From the NCBI GenBank assembly GCA_017656255.1, contig JACDOE010000034.1, forward strand, positions 1-64,000: a DNA stretch of 64,000 nucleotides. Reading direction: 5' to 3'. The translations under genes and the position numbers were made by a program. The notes beneath the pieces were generated by a model that searched no databases, was not told where the DNA came from, and saw only the letters and a program-made list of their open reading frames with translations. This stretch comes from Bacillaceae bacterium (GTDB lineage: Bacteria; Bacillota; Bacilli; JACDOE01). How positions within the stretch are numbered: position 1 is the first letter of the stretch; the number at the start of each line of letters is the position of its first letter. This document shows, in pieces, positions 26,302-35,290 of this stretch.

Positions 26302-26328
26302 ATTGATGAATGAAATTTCAACATCAAT
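26302..26328. promoter_or_regulatory. Candidate operator upstream of the Liv/beta-oxidation operon
   Basis: An inverted repeat, ATTGATG with CATCAAT, encloses the 10-bp palindrome TGAAATTTCA. The left part TGAATGAAATTTCA partly resembles the FadR-like boxes at 36855-37054. A second related box is at 26548-26561. Confidence 0.4.
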
Positions 26329-26635
26329 TAACTTAATATAAAAAATTGATTGACTATTTCGCCATATTCCATTATGATTATTAAAAAATGAACAAGACAT
26401 CAGTTTAACATAGTATATGAAGAAATAATTATAACTAATCGCTTTACTAAAGCTTTCAACTGGTGAATAATAGTTCATTTTAAAGTCATTAAAACGCACA
26501 AAATTACCCTTAAAATCGTTCTTAAAACAAACCTTTCATCACGATTATGAATCAAATTTCACTTTAACAGGGAGGTGACTTGGCTTAAGTCAGGTGGTAA
26601 ACAATAAGATTTTAAATACGGAATGGGGGACATTT

Positions 26636-27910
26636 ATGAAAGCGAATACAAGAAAAATCGCAATGGGTTTGCTCAGCTTGTTAATCGTGACCATGTTAGC
26701 CGCATGTGGCGGCGGGCAAACAACCGGCGGCAATGGATCGGAGAATTCAGGTGATCAGACCGATGAGTCGAATGCGGTCCAGGGGGTAACGGATAGTGAA
26801 ATTCTGGTGGGACTGGTCGGGCCGCAAACGGGACCGGCTGCCTTCTTCGACGCCTCGCGTAAAGGGGTTCAGTCTTATATCAATTACGTTAACGAAAACG
26901 GAGGCGTAAACGGTAAACAATTAAAACTGATTGCTTATGATGACCAGTATCAACCGGCCAAAACCGTTCAGTTAGTCAAACGGCTGGTCGAAGAAGATAA
27001 AGTATTTGCCCTGCTCAGCCCGGTTGGATCCGCGCCCAACCTCGCAGCCCTTGATTACTACAAACAGAGTGGGATTCCGGTGATCATGATGGGAACCGGA
27101 CAGGGGAAACTGGTCGATCCGCCGGTGAAAAACATCATTGGTGAAAGTGTCATTAACTATGGTGCCGAAGCCAAAGTATTCCTCGACTATGCGGTGAATG
27201 AACTGGGCGCCAAAAAAATCGCCATCGCCTATCAGAATGATGATCTGGGGAAAGAAGGATTGACTGCGGTCAAAGACAGACTGGGTCAATATGACGGTGT
27301 TGAAATCGTGGAAGAGGTCAATTATCTCGCTTCTGATGCCGACTTCAGTTCACAGGCGCAAAAACTTAAGAATGCAGACCCGGATGTGGTGATGAATTTC
27401 GGCACACCGGCGACATCAGCCAACTTAAAGAAGGCCATGTACAAAATCGGTCTGAAAGATGTCCCGTATATCAACAACTCCGTCGGGGCGAATGACCCGA
27501 ACCTGTTTAAACTGGCCGGTGAAGAGGTCTGGAATGGGACCATCTCCGGGGCGACTCTGCCGATGCCGGAACAATCCGATGATGAGAGTGCCAGACTCTA
27601 CGTTGAAAGATTCAGCCAGGATTATCCGGATGATCCTTTGATTGGGGTCGGGCAATCCGGATGGGCCTCTGCTGAAGTATTTGTCGAAGCCTTAAAACGG
27701 ACCGAGGGAGAGTTGAACTGGAATAACTTCCTCGACGCCTTCTACACGTTCGACAACTGGGACGGGTCGATGTATGTGGGGGTCACCTTCTCTGAGAACA
27801 ATCACTTTGGTCTGACATCATTGTTTATGACAGAGGCCATCGATGGTGAAATCGTCCCGATTTCCGACACGATTCATTTCAATCCGGAAACAGGTGACAT
27901 TTCGTATTAG
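26636..27910 (+). CDS. Liv-type ABC transporter substrate-binding lipoprotein
   Basis: A 424-residue extracellular binding protein of the Leu/Ile/Val-binding family (Peripla_BP_6, PF13458). The signal peptide ends in the lipobox MLAAC, followed by a Gly/Ser/Asp-rich tether. The mature part starts DSEILVGLVGPQTGPAA and includes GGVNGKQLKLIAYDDQYQP, a standard family signature. Relatives bind branched-chain amino acids, amides, urea or aromatic and short-chain acids. Because the operon continues into beta-oxidation genes, a carboxylic acid is a plausible ligand here (inference). The start at ATG 26636 gives a normal lipoprotein signal; a GTG at 26594 would add 14 residues in front of it. Confidence 0.9.
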   Translation: MKANTRKIAMGLLSLLIVTMLAACGGGQTTGGNGSENSGDQTDESNAVQGVTDSEILVGLVGPQTGPAAFFDASRKGVQSYINYVNENGGVNGKQLKLIAYDDQYQPAKTVQLVKRLVEEDKVFALLSPVGSAPNLAALDYYKQSGIPVIMMGTGQGKLVDPPVKNIIGESVINYGAEAKVFLDYAVNELGAKKIAIAYQNDDLGKEGLTAVKDRLGQYDGVEIVEEVNYLASDADFSSQAQKLKNADPDVVMNFGTPATSANLKKAMYKIGLKDVPYINNSVGANDPNLFKLAGEEVWNGTISGATLPMPEQSDDESARLYVERFSQDYPDDPLIGVGQSGWASAEVFVEALKRTEGELNWNNFLDAFYTFDNWDGSMYVGVTFSENNHFGLTSLFMTEAIDGEIVPISDTIHFNPETGDISY

Positions 27911-27920
27911 GTTTGTCCGG

Positions 27921-27964
27921 GAGAAAGACAGATAAGGCCTGGTAATATCTGTCTTTCTCTTTTT
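27921..27964 (+). terminator. Stem-loop between the binding protein and LivH genes
   Basis: A perfect 13-bp stem, GAGAAAGACAGAT with ATCTGTCTTTCTC, is followed by TTTTT. As in the peptide transporter operon, a terminator separates the binding-protein gene from the membrane genes and probably allows partial read-through. Confidence 0.88.
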
Positions 27965-28033
27965 ACAAAACAGGAGCTCTTGATCTATCACACACCATCT
28001 TTTTAACTATCGATTGAGGGTAGGGATTCGCTT

Positions 28034-28900
28034 ATGCAAATCATTGTCAGTGGTTTGATCTTTGGTTTTGTCTATGGCCTGGCCGCACTGGGACTCGTTT
28101 TGATTTATAAAACAACAGATATTGTCAATTTTGCACAGGGCGAAATGGCGATGGTCACCACCTTTATGAGTTTTGTTTTGCTGTCGCAACTGGGCATGCC
28201 CTACTTTGTTGCCTTTGCCCTGGCACTGCTGTTTGCCGCTCTGTTTGGGATGATTATCTATCACGTCTTTATGAAGCGGGTGCAAACGTCCCCGCCGCTA
28301 AACCAGATGGTCCTCACCCTGGGTCTGTTTCTGGTGATCAACGGCATTGCCGGGTTGATCTGGGGATATCATCCGAGGAGTTATCCGGAAGCCTTTGCAG
28401 GTGATCCCTTTCAAATCGGCTCCGTGTTTATCACCTTTAACGAACTGTTTATGGTCGGGCTGACGTTTATCCTGATGCTGGTGTTTTACCTGATTTTCCG
28501 CTATACCCGAATCGGCCTCGCCATGCGGGCCTCGTCCCAGGACATGGTGGCCGCCGAGCTGATGGGAATTAAAGTCTCGCATGTCTTCATGTCGGCGTGG
28601 GCCATCGGTGCCGTTCTGGGCGGTGTGGCCGGGATCATGACCGCTCCGTTTATCTTTTTAAATACGACGATGATGATGGATATTTTGATCATGGCCTTTG
28701 CCGGAGCGGTGATCGGGGGTTTCATCAGTTTGCCCGGCGCCGTAGTCGGCGGATTAATCGTCGGTGTTTATGAGAATCTGGTCAGTTACTACATCGCACC
28801 GGAGCTGAAAATGGTCTACACATTTATTTTAATCATTGTCATTCTGTACGTTCGGCCACAGGGAATTCTGGGTGGTCCGAAATTTGTCAAAAAGGTGTGA
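28034..28900 (+). CDS. Liv-type ABC transporter permease LivH
   Basis: A 288-residue permease of BPD_transp_2 (PF02653), LivH subclass, with eight or so helices. Typical motifs are GFVYGLAALGLVLIYKTTDI with VNFAQGEMAM and, late in the protein, the ATPase-contact segment with GAVIGGFISLPGAVVGGLI. ATG 28034 follows GGGTAGGG. It pairs with LivM, which begins 6 bases after its stop. Confidence 0.92.
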   Translation: MQIIVSGLIFGFVYGLAALGLVLIYKTTDIVNFAQGEMAMVTTFMSFVLLSQLGMPYFVAFALALLFAALFGMIIYHVFMKRVQTSPPLNQMVLTLGLFLVINGIAGLIWGYHPRSYPEAFAGDPFQIGSVFITFNELFMVGLTFILMLVFYLIFRYTRIGLAMRASSQDMVAAELMGIKVSHVFMSAWAIGAVLGGVAGIMTAPFIFLNTTMMMDILIMAFAGAVIGGFISLPGAVVGGLIVGVYENLVSYYIAPELKMVYTFILIIVILYVRPQGILGGPKFVKKV

Positions 28901-28906
28901 GATGAC

Positions 28907-29863
28907 ATGAAAAGAATCCTGGGCGAAAGAAAGCTGTATCTGTTCCTGCTTGTGTTGTCGATGGTGATTTTCCCCTTTCTGGTCGGACAATCGGGATATT
29001 TCATGTCATTATTCGTGACGGCCTGTATCTTTGTCATTTCGGCCATGGCGTTAAATCTGCTGGTTGGCTACGGCGGGCAAATCTCGGTGGGGCAGGCCGG
29101 TTTTTTATCAGCCGGCGGTTATGCGGTGGCGATCCTGTCGCAGAAATTTGGCTTGTCCATCTGGTTGTTGCTGCCCCTGGCCGGGGTAATCACCGCCATC
29201 ATCAGTCTGGTGATCGGATTGCCGGCGGTCCGCCTGAGAGGGCATTTCCTCGCGGTTGCGACGATGGGATTCGGGTTGTCGATCCCGCAGATTGCCCTGA
29301 ACTGGGAAAGTTTGACCATGGGATACAACGGCATGTCTGTTATGCGTCCGCCGTGGTTATCCGGTGATTTGCCGTTTTTCTATCTGATTGTCGTCACCAC
29401 ACTGGTTGTGGCGTGGATCATCACCAATATCGTGAAAAGCGGGATGGGAAGAGCGTTTGTCGCCATACGTGACAGCGAAGTGGCGGCCCAGGCCACCGGG
29501 ATCAATGTGGCCTTCTACAAAACGATCATGTTTGTGATCAGTGCCTTTTTTACCGGAATTGCCGGCGGGCTTTATGCCTACTGGTTCGGCTATGTCAGTC
29601 CCCAGGACTTTACCATCCTGACCTCGCTCCTGATTCTGGGGATGGTGGTCGTAGGTGGCCTCGCCTCTATTCCGGGAGCGGTGATCGGGGCAGTCCTGTT
29701 TACGGTGATTCCCCACTTTACGGACGCGTTTATCGGGGTGACCAACATTGTGATTGGCATCGCTATTATTCTGATTATTATGTATCGTTCCGAAGGGCTT
29801 GTCTCTCTGGTCAATCACGTCAGGGTTCCGGGGAAGGATGACCGGGTGAAAGGGGGCGTTTAA
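28907..29863 (+). CDS. Liv-type ABC transporter permease LivM
   Basis: A 318-residue permease of the LivM subclass. Signatures are NLLVGYGGQISVGQAGFLSA, GLPAVRLRGHFLAVATMGF and LTSLLILGMVVVGGLASIPG. About ten helices. It starts 6 bases after LivH, with the ribosome site AAAGGTGTGAG overlapping the LivH stop, and it is followed by the two ATPase genes. Confidence 0.92.
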   Translation: MKRILGERKLYLFLLVLSMVIFPFLVGQSGYFMSLFVTACIFVISAMALNLLVGYGGQISVGQAGFLSAGGYAVAILSQKFGLSIWLLLPLAGVITAIISLVIGLPAVRLRGHFLAVATMGFGLSIPQIALNWESLTMGYNGMSVMRPPWLSGDLPFFYLIVVTTLVVAWIITNIVKSGMGRAFVAIRDSEVAAQATGINVAFYKTIMFVISAFFTGIAGGLYAYWFGYVSPQDFTILTSLLILGMVVVGGLASIPGAVIGAVLFTVIPHFTDAFIGVTNIVIGIAIILIIMYRSEGLVSLVNHVRVPGKDDRVKGGV

Positions 29864-29865
29864 CG

Positions 29866-30642
29866 GTGCTCGATTTTGAAAATGTAGTCGTACAATTTGC
29901 CGGACTGACGGCCATTAACCAATTATCTTTTCATGTTCCGGAAGGCAGCATCTATTCCATTATCGGACCCAACGGCGCCGGCAAAACCACGATATTCAAC
30001 TGTATCAGCCGGTTCTATACACCCACTCAGGGATCGATGACGTTTGCCGGCGTCGATCTATTGAAACGCAAACCGCATCAGGTCATCCATGAAGGCATCG
30101 CACGCAGTTTTCAAAACGTGGAGCTTTTTTCAAAAATGACGGTGATGGACAACCTGCTCACCGGTTTGCATCCGATAACAAAACGTAACATTTTTTCCAT
30201 CTCATTCAATTTGCCGTCCGTTCGCCGGTCCGAAGCGGCCTCGCGAAAAAAAGCGTTTGAAGTGATGGAACTGCTGGGGGTGACCCACCTGGCCGACGAG
30301 AAAGTGTCCAACCTTTCGTTTGGGTATCAAAAAATGGTTGATATCGGCCGGGCGATGATGGCTGATCCCAGGCTACTTTTACTTGATGAACCGGTTGCGG
30401 GCATGAATCCGGTGGAAACCGAGCGGATCAGTGACTTGATCCTTCGTTTAAAAAATGAGATGAATTATACCATTCTCTTGATTGAACATGACATGTCACT
30501 GGTTATGAAAGTGTCCGATTACGTGACTGTGATGAACTTTGGTCAAAAGATTGCAGAGGGTCAACCCGGTGATGTGCAGAATGATCCGGTCGTGATTGAA
30601 GCCTATTTGGGGGAGATGGATGCCGATGTTGAAGCTGACTGA
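29866..30642 (+). CDS. Liv-type ABC transporter ATPase LivG
   Basis: A 258-residue ATPase. Walker A is GPNGAGKTTIF, the signature is reduced to NLSFGYQKMVDIGRAM (as is normal for LivG), Walker B is LLLLDEPVAGMN and the switch His is in LIEHDMS. GTG 29866 follows AAAGGGGG and lies 2 bases after the LivM stop. It overlaps the LivF gene by 17 bases, so the two ATPases are translated together. Confidence 0.93.
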   Translation: MLDFENVVVQFAGLTAINQLSFHVPEGSIYSIIGPNGAGKTTIFNCISRFYTPTQGSMTFAGVDLLKRKPHQVIHEGIARSFQNVELFSKMTVMDNLLTGLHPITKRNIFSISFNLPSVRRSEAASRKKAFEVMELLGVTHLADEKVSNLSFGYQKMVDIGRAMMADPRLLLLDEPVAGMNPVETERISDLILRLKNEMNYTILLIEHDMSLVMKVSDYVTVMNFGQKIAEGQPGDVQNDPVVIEAYLGEMDADVEAD

Positions 30643-31330
30643 TATCCACAGTTATTACGGTCATGTCCATGCCCTGCGGGGAGTTTCTATCGAACTGAAA
30701 AAAGGGAGCATCGTCTCGCTGTTAGGGGCGAACGGGGCCGGCAAATCCACCACATTAAAAGTGATCTCAAGGCTAATCAACCCAAAGCAGGGAGTCTATG
30801 AATATCAGCAGGGTTCTATGTTAAGAACGTCTCCCGGTGATGTTGTCAAAAAAGGCATCATTCATTGCCCGGAAGGAAGAAGGGTCTTCCCGCTGCTATC
30901 AGTCGAAGAAAACCTTCGCATCGGCGCCTACCAGGTTAAAGATCGAGACCAGATCAAACAGGGGATGGAAAGAGCGTTTCATTATTTCCCCAGACTTAAG
31001 GAACGCATGCACCAGAAAGCAGGAACACTCAGTGGCGGTGAACAACAAATGCTGGCCATCGGCCGGGCATTGATGGGCCAACCGAAGGTTCTGCTTCTTG
31101 ATGAACCATCCCTGGGGATTGCCCCGCTTCTGGTCAAAGAGATTTTCAATATTATTCAATCGATCAACCGGGAAGGGATTACCATTTTGCTGGTGGAACA
31201 GAACGCCAGAAAGGCCCTGGAAATTTCAGATTATGCCTATGTACTGGAAAATGGGGAAGTGGCCCTCGAAGGCGAATCGGAAGCACTCCGGGACAATGAT
31301 CGTGTACGGCAGCTGTATCTGGGAGGATAA
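30626..31330 (+). CDS. Liv-type ABC transporter ATPase LivF
   Basis: A 234-residue ATPase. Walker A is GANGAGKSTTL, signature LSGGEQQMLAIGRAL, Walker B LLLDEPSLGIAP and switch LLVEQNARKAL (Glu-Gln in place of His, usual for LivF). ATG 30626 and ATG 30620 are both possible, after GGGGGAG at 30609-30615. It completes a full Liv-type importer. Thirty bases later the enoyl-CoA hydratase gene follows without a terminator. Confidence 0.92.
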   Translation: MLKLTDIHSYYGHVHALRGVSIELKKGSIVSLLGANGAGKSTTLKVISRLINPKQGVYEYQQGSMLRTSPGDVVKKGIIHCPEGRRVFPLLSVEENLRIGAYQVKDRDQIKQGMERAFHYFPRLKERMHQKAGTLSGGEQQMLAIGRALMGQPKVLLLDEPSLGIAPLLVKEIFNIIQSINREGITILLVEQNARKALEISDYAYVLENGEVALEGESEALRDNDRVRQLYLGG

Positions 31331-31360
31331 AGGGACAAAGACAGGGATCAGGAGGAATAC

Positions 31361-32143
31361 ATGATGAAAACCAATCTTCATACAGACAAAAAAGTCAAGA
31401 TGGACATACAAGACAGCATGGCTGTGTTAACGATAAACAATCCGCCGGTCAATACCCTGAGTACCCCGACCATGCAGGATCTCAAAGAAGCCTTCACCGA
31501 GGTTGAAAAACATCCCGATGTGAAAGTGGTCCTGCTCAGGGGAAGTAACGGCCATTTTATGGCCGGCGCCGAGTTGAATGAATTCAACGAAATTGAAACC
31601 CGGGATAAAGCAACGGAGGCTTCCTACCTGGGTTATCAGTTAATGGACAAAATCGAGTCTTTTTCTAAACCGGTGATTGCCTTAATTGAAGGGGCCTGCC
31701 TTGGCGGCGGACTGGAACTGGCACTGGCCTGCCATATCCGTCTGGGGGCGGCCAACAGTGTGTATGGATTTCCGGAAATCACACTGGGCCTGATTCCGGG
31801 GGCGGGGGGCACACAGCGTTTGCCCAAAGTGGTCGGATTATCCAAAGCCAAGCGGATGATTCTCACCGGAGAACGAATCGGTCCGGAGGAAGCGGAGCAA
31901 CTGGGAATCCTGGATGGTGTCTATCCGGAGGAGCAGCTTTTTGAAGAAGCCCGAAAACTGGCAGATAACATATCGCGACACGGATCGACGTCCATTTCCT
32001 ATGCGTTGCGTGCCATTAACACGGGATTTCTTGCATCGGCCAGAGAGGGATATCGGGTCGAGGCGGAACTGTTTGGCGCGTGTTTTGAAACAGAAGACAA
32101 GAAAGAAAGAGTGCGCAGGTTTCTGGAAAAAAAGCATAAATAA
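31361..32143 (+). CDS. Enoyl-CoA hydratase/isomerase family protein
   Basis: A 260-residue crotonase-fold enzyme. The CoA-oxyanion motif GHFMAGAELNEF and both catalytic Glu positions of hydratases are present (GGGLELALACHI and FPEITLGLIPGAGGTQRLP), so it should hydrate trans-2-enoyl-CoA to 3-hydroxyacyl-CoA. Two in-frame ATG codons (31361, 31364) follow CAGGAGG. It is the first metabolic gene after the transporter and is followed by thiolase and 3-hydroxyacyl-CoA dehydrogenase, giving the last three steps of a beta-oxidation turn. Confidence 0.92.
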   Translation: MMKTNLHTDKKVKMDIQDSMAVLTINNPPVNTLSTPTMQDLKEAFTEVEKHPDVKVVLLRGSNGHFMAGAELNEFNEIETRDKATEASYLGYQLMDKIESFSKPVIALIEGACLGGGLELALACHIRLGAANSVYGFPEITLGLIPGAGGTQRLPKVVGLSKAKRMILTGERIGPEEAEQLGILDGVYPEEQLFEEARKLADNISRHGSTSISYALRAINTGFLASAREGYRVEAELFGACFETEDKKERVRRFLEKKHK

Positions 32144-32168
32144 ATGAATTGTGCAGGAGGGCTGTACG

Positions 32169-33353
32169 ATGGAAGATGTCTATATTATTGACGGAGTCCG
32201 AACACCGGTCGGCGATTTTCTAGGGTCGTTAAAAGATGTTTCGGCCAAAGACCTGGCCAAAACGGTCATGGCTGAAGTGAAGGAACGGACACAGCTGGAT
32301 GTCCATATCATTGACGAAATCATCGCCGGCTGTGCCGCCCAACCGACCAACTCCCCCAATATCGGGCGTACCGCGGCGCTGGACCTTGGTTTTCCCAAAG
32401 AAATCCCGGGTTATGTGGTGAATCGCAATTGTGCATCAGGCATGCAAGCTGTCGTTAACAGCTTTCAGGGAATCAGAGCCGGAGATGCCGATGTAAACCT
32501 GGTGGTGGGAACGGAAAACATGAGTCAGATTCCCTATATCATGAGAGGGGCCCGGGAAGGTTATGGCATGCGGCACCAGACGATCATCGACAGCCTGTGG
32601 GAAATGCTGGAGGACCCCAATGTGCATCTCATGATGGGGCAAACCGCTGAAGTGATCGCAAGGGAAACAGGCATTACCCGGGAGCAGCAGGATGTATTCG
32701 CCATGATGAGTCATCAACGTGCCTGTGACGCACGGGGCAAAGGAATTTTTGACAGGGAGATAGTCCCGGTCATAATCCGGGATAAAAAGGGAAAGGAACA
32801 GCTGGTCACCACCGATGACGGTCCTGATGCGACCCTGACCCTCGATCGGCTGGCAAAGATGAGGCCGGCCTTTGAGAAAGACGGAACGGTCACTCCCGGA
32901 AACGCCTGTGGCCTGAATGATGCTGCGGCGGCGATGGTGTTAATGAGTGAGCGGAAAGTAAAGGAACTGGATTATAAGCCTCGTGCCCGCATTCTGTCCT
33001 ATGCTTTCGCCGGGCTGGAACCGGAAAGAATGGGATTGGGTCCGGTCTATGCCGTCCCAAAGGCCCTGGACAAAGCCGGTTTGACACTGGAAGATATCGA
33101 TTTGTTTGAATTAAATGAAGCCTTTGCTGCCCAGTCCCTGGCCTGTATCAATCTGTTAAGTCTGGATTTGAAAAAAGTGAATATTCATGGCGGTGCCATC
33201 GCCATCGGTCATCCCGTAGGCGCCACCGGCGTCCGCTTGATTCTCGCCCTGATGAATGCGCTGGAGACGACACAACAACGCTACGGGGTTGCCACACTGT
33301 GTATTGGTGGCGGCATGGGTGGTGCTGTGGTCATTGAGAATCTGAACCTTTAA
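32169..33353 (+). CDS. Acetyl-CoA acyltransferase (thiolase)
   Basis: A 394-residue thiolase. The nucleophile is Cys88 in NRNCASGMQAV, the catalytic His is in GGAIAIGHPVGATG and the second Cys in LCIGGGMGGA. Full-length degradative or biosynthetic thiolase; it cleaves 3-ketoacyl-CoA to acetyl-CoA or condenses two acetyl-CoA. I chose ATG 32169 because AGGAGGG lies 7 bases upstream and the family begins with MEDVYIIDGVRTPVG. Context favours beta-oxidation. Confidence 0.94.
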   Translation: MEDVYIIDGVRTPVGDFLGSLKDVSAKDLAKTVMAEVKERTQLDVHIIDEIIAGCAAQPTNSPNIGRTAALDLGFPKEIPGYVVNRNCASGMQAVVNSFQGIRAGDADVNLVVGTENMSQIPYIMRGAREGYGMRHQTIIDSLWEMLEDPNVHLMMGQTAEVIARETGITREQQDVFAMMSHQRACDARGKGIFDREIVPVIIRDKKGKEQLVTTDDGPDATLTLDRLAKMRPAFEKDGTVTPGNACGLNDAAAAMVLMSERKVKELDYKPRARILSYAFAGLEPERMGLGPVYAVPKALDKAGLTLEDIDLFELNEAFAAQSLACINLLSLDLKKVNIHGGAIAIGHPVGATGVRLILALMNALETTQQRYGVATLCIGGGMGGAVVIENLNL

Positions 33354-33403
33354 AAAGGGGCTTGATTCTATCATTTAATGAATAAGGTAGACATGGAGGT
33401 ATT

Positions 33404-34276
33404 ATGACACCAACACATACGGAACAAACAGTGAAACAAGTAGGCGTGGTCGGTTCTGGCATCATGGGTTCCGGGATTGCGCAGGTCTGTGTTCAGGCTG
33501 GATATCGCGTTGTCATCCATGACATCGATACAGCCGGACTGAAGCAATCTTATGCGAAAATCATCGCAAATCTGGAAAAATGGTGTCACAAACACGACCA
33601 GGCGGAACAGATGGATGTGTTTACAAACAATTTAATAGCCGGTGCTGCTTTAACGGATCTTCAAGACACCGACATCGTGATTGAAGCGGTCACCGAACGT
33701 CTGGAAGTGAAGCAGTCCCTTTTCTGCGCTCTTGAAAACGTGGTCAGGGAGAATGCGATTCTCGCTTCCAATACATCCGGCCTATCTGTGACGGAAATCG
33801 CATCGGCCTGTACAAGGCCTCAACGGGTGGTCGGGACCCATTTTTTTAACCCGGCACCGGTGATGCCCCTCGTGGAAGTGATTCAGGGAGAAAAAACGGA
33901 TGACGATACGATCAACCGGGTGGTGACGTTCATCGAGCGTTTAAACAAAAAGCCGATCAAGGTGAAGGATGTATCCGGGTTTGTCGTCAATCGTATCATC
34001 ACCCCCATGCTGAATGAGGCGATGCATACGCTTGAAGCGGGCATCGCCAGCCGAGAGGACATTGATGAGGCCATCAAGTTATCGATGCGGCATCCGATGG
34101 GACCGCTGGCCCTGTCCGATTATATCGGCCTCGATACATTGCTTTATTTTATGGAATCCGCCTATCAAGAAACGGGAAAGGAATCTTTGAAACCCTCCCA
34201 TCTGTTAAAAAAAATGGTTGCTGAAGGGCATCTCGGTGTTAAAACGGGAAAAGGATTTTACGAGTATTACAAGTAA
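33404..34276 (+). CDS. 3-hydroxyacyl-CoA dehydrogenase (Hbd-like)
   Basis: A 290-residue NAD-dependent dehydrogenase of the 3-hydroxybutyryl-CoA type. The Rossmann motif is GVVGSGIMGSGIAQVC with Asp in IHDID for NAD. The catalytic His is in VGTHFFNPAPVMPLVEVI, and the C-terminal dimerisation domain has HPMGPLALSDYIGLD and GKGFYEYYK. It oxidises 3-hydroxyacyl-CoA to 3-ketoacyl-CoA, between the hydratase and thiolase steps encoded just upstream. GGAGG precedes ATG 33404. Confidence 0.93.
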   Translation: MTPTHTEQTVKQVGVVGSGIMGSGIAQVCVQAGYRVVIHDIDTAGLKQSYAKIIANLEKWCHKHDQAEQMDVFTNNLIAGAALTDLQDTDIVIEAVTERLEVKQSLFCALENVVRENAILASNTSGLSVTEIASACTRPQRVVGTHFFNPAPVMPLVEVIQGEKTDDDTINRVVTFIERLNKKPIKVKDVSGFVVNRIITPMLNEAMHTLEAGIASREDIDEAIKLSMRHPMGPLALSDYIGLDTLLYFMESAYQETGKESLKPSHLLKKMVAEGHLGVKTGKGFYEYYK

Positions 34277-34369
34277 AAGATGGACGGGACTGTTTTGAAT
34301 TCTGCCATTTTTCAGGGTATTATGGAATTAGAATTTTACTCCGAATCTATTGTATGAAAGGATAAGACT

Positions 34370-34978
34370 ATGTCCAAAAGAAATGGTGACAAGAAAGAAA
34401 TCATCCTTGAAGCTGCCAAAATTGTATTTGCAGAATCGGGATACCACGGCGCGTCTATTTCGAAAATAGCCAAACGCGCCGGCATCGGTGACGGTACCGT
34501 TTATCTCTATTTTAAAAATAAGGAAGATATATTGATCACCCTGTTTCATGATACGATTCACAACAAGTTTGCCGAGCAGGTGGAGCAGGCAATTCGTTAT
34601 TATGACGACGCCAGGCTGGCCTTGCTGGAACTGGTGCGCAATCATTTTGATTTTTTCGGCCGGGATATTCATTTGTCCCGTGTGATCCAGATTGAATCCC
34701 GTCAATCAGAACAGAATGTTCGTGAAGGGATGAAACCGGGGATTCAGAAGTACTTCAGAATTATTGAATCGGTTGTGGAGCGGGGGCAGGAACAGGGGCA
34801 TTTTCGAAAGGATGTTTCCAGTCGCAACAGCCGTAAGATGATTTTCGGCACGCTGGATGAAATGGTCACATCCTGGGTGCTATCAACCAAGGAGTACCCA
34901 TTAATCCAGATGGTGGAACCGGCTTACAAGCTGTTTATTCAGGGGTTGTTGGAGTGTGGCAAGTCGGATGGGATTTGA
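34370..34978 (+). CDS. TetR-family regulator, FadR (YsiA)-like
   Basis: A 202-residue transcriptional repressor. The N-terminal TetR helix-turn-helix (IILEAAKIVFAESGYHGASI then SKIAKRAGIGDGTVYLYFK) is very close in pattern to B. subtilis FadR, including YLYFKNKEDIL. That protein represses beta-oxidation genes and is released by long-chain acyl-CoA. The C-terminal ligand domain is of the FadR size. Palindromes like the FadR box lie upstream of the ligase and acyl-CoA dehydrogenase genes 2 kb away, so this is their likely regulator (inference). It has its own terminator and may autoregulate, but I see no clear box in its own 90-base leader. Confidence 0.85.
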   Translation: MSKRNGDKKEIILEAAKIVFAESGYHGASISKIAKRAGIGDGTVYLYFKNKEDILITLFHDTIHNKFAEQVEQAIRYYDDARLALLELVRNHFDFFGRDIHLSRVIQIESRQSEQNVREGMKPGIQKYFRIIESVVERGQEQGHFRKDVSSRNSRKMIFGTLDEMVTSWVLSTKEYPLIQMVEPAYKLFIQGLLECGKSDGI

Positions 34979-34999
34979 AATGTGTGAAATGATGTGAAA

Positions 35000-35037
35000 A
35001 AAACAACGACCTGCAGATAAGCGCAGGTCGTTGTTTT
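35000..35037 (+). terminator. Terminator after the FadR-like gene
   Basis: A 15-bp stem, AAAACAACGACCTGC with GCAGGTCGTTGTTTT, has an 8-base loop. The A and T ends make it usable in both directions. Confidence 0.92.
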
Positions 35038-35251
35038 ATGATAGTCTCTCAGGAGCCGAAATTCGCAAGTCGGTTAGGATAACGGAATTTTTTTCCGATA
35101 TTATGCGAAGTATTCGATCACGCGCCCACTATTTCTACCTAACGGTCATCCTGTCATCATTCCCCCTGTCGCGTCAACCTGTAGATTCGGAAACCATGTC
35201 TTCCCTGTCATTCTTGGCCGATCGGGATTTCAAATCGATAGTTTCCTGAAC

Positions 35252-35290
35252 TATAACAAAGCCTGCCGGCAAATAGACCTGCCGACAAGC
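35252..35290 (-). terminator. Terminator after the acyl-CoA ligase gene
   Basis: Read on the minus strand, GCTTGTCGGCA (from 35290) pairs with TGCCGGCAGGC (to 35261) including two G-T pairs, then TTTGTTAT follows. It lies 21 bases after the ligase stop. Confidence 0.7.

Larger units (their letters stand above)
25987..26635 (+). other. Regulatory intergenic region before the Liv operon
   Basis: This 649-base stretch holds no gene I can support. In order it contains two GTTATAAC half-sites (26019-26026 and 26036-26043, the second inside the palindrome CGGTTATAACCG at 26034-26045), a terminator (26131-26160), dispersed palindrome copy 1 (26261-26294), and an inverted repeat ATTGATG/CATCAAT (26302-26328) enclosing TGAAATTTCA. 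A related TGAATCAAATTTCA is at 26548-26561. A GGGAGGTGA at 26571 is followed by no usable start. Confidence 0.6.

Noticed and set aside
26299-26499. Minus-strand open frame of 66 codons
   Set aside because: No ribosome site precedes its start, and it crosses the inverted repeat in the Liv control region.
35031-35249. Plus-strand open frame of 72 codons
   Set aside because: It begins inside the T-rich end of a terminator and has no ribosome site.
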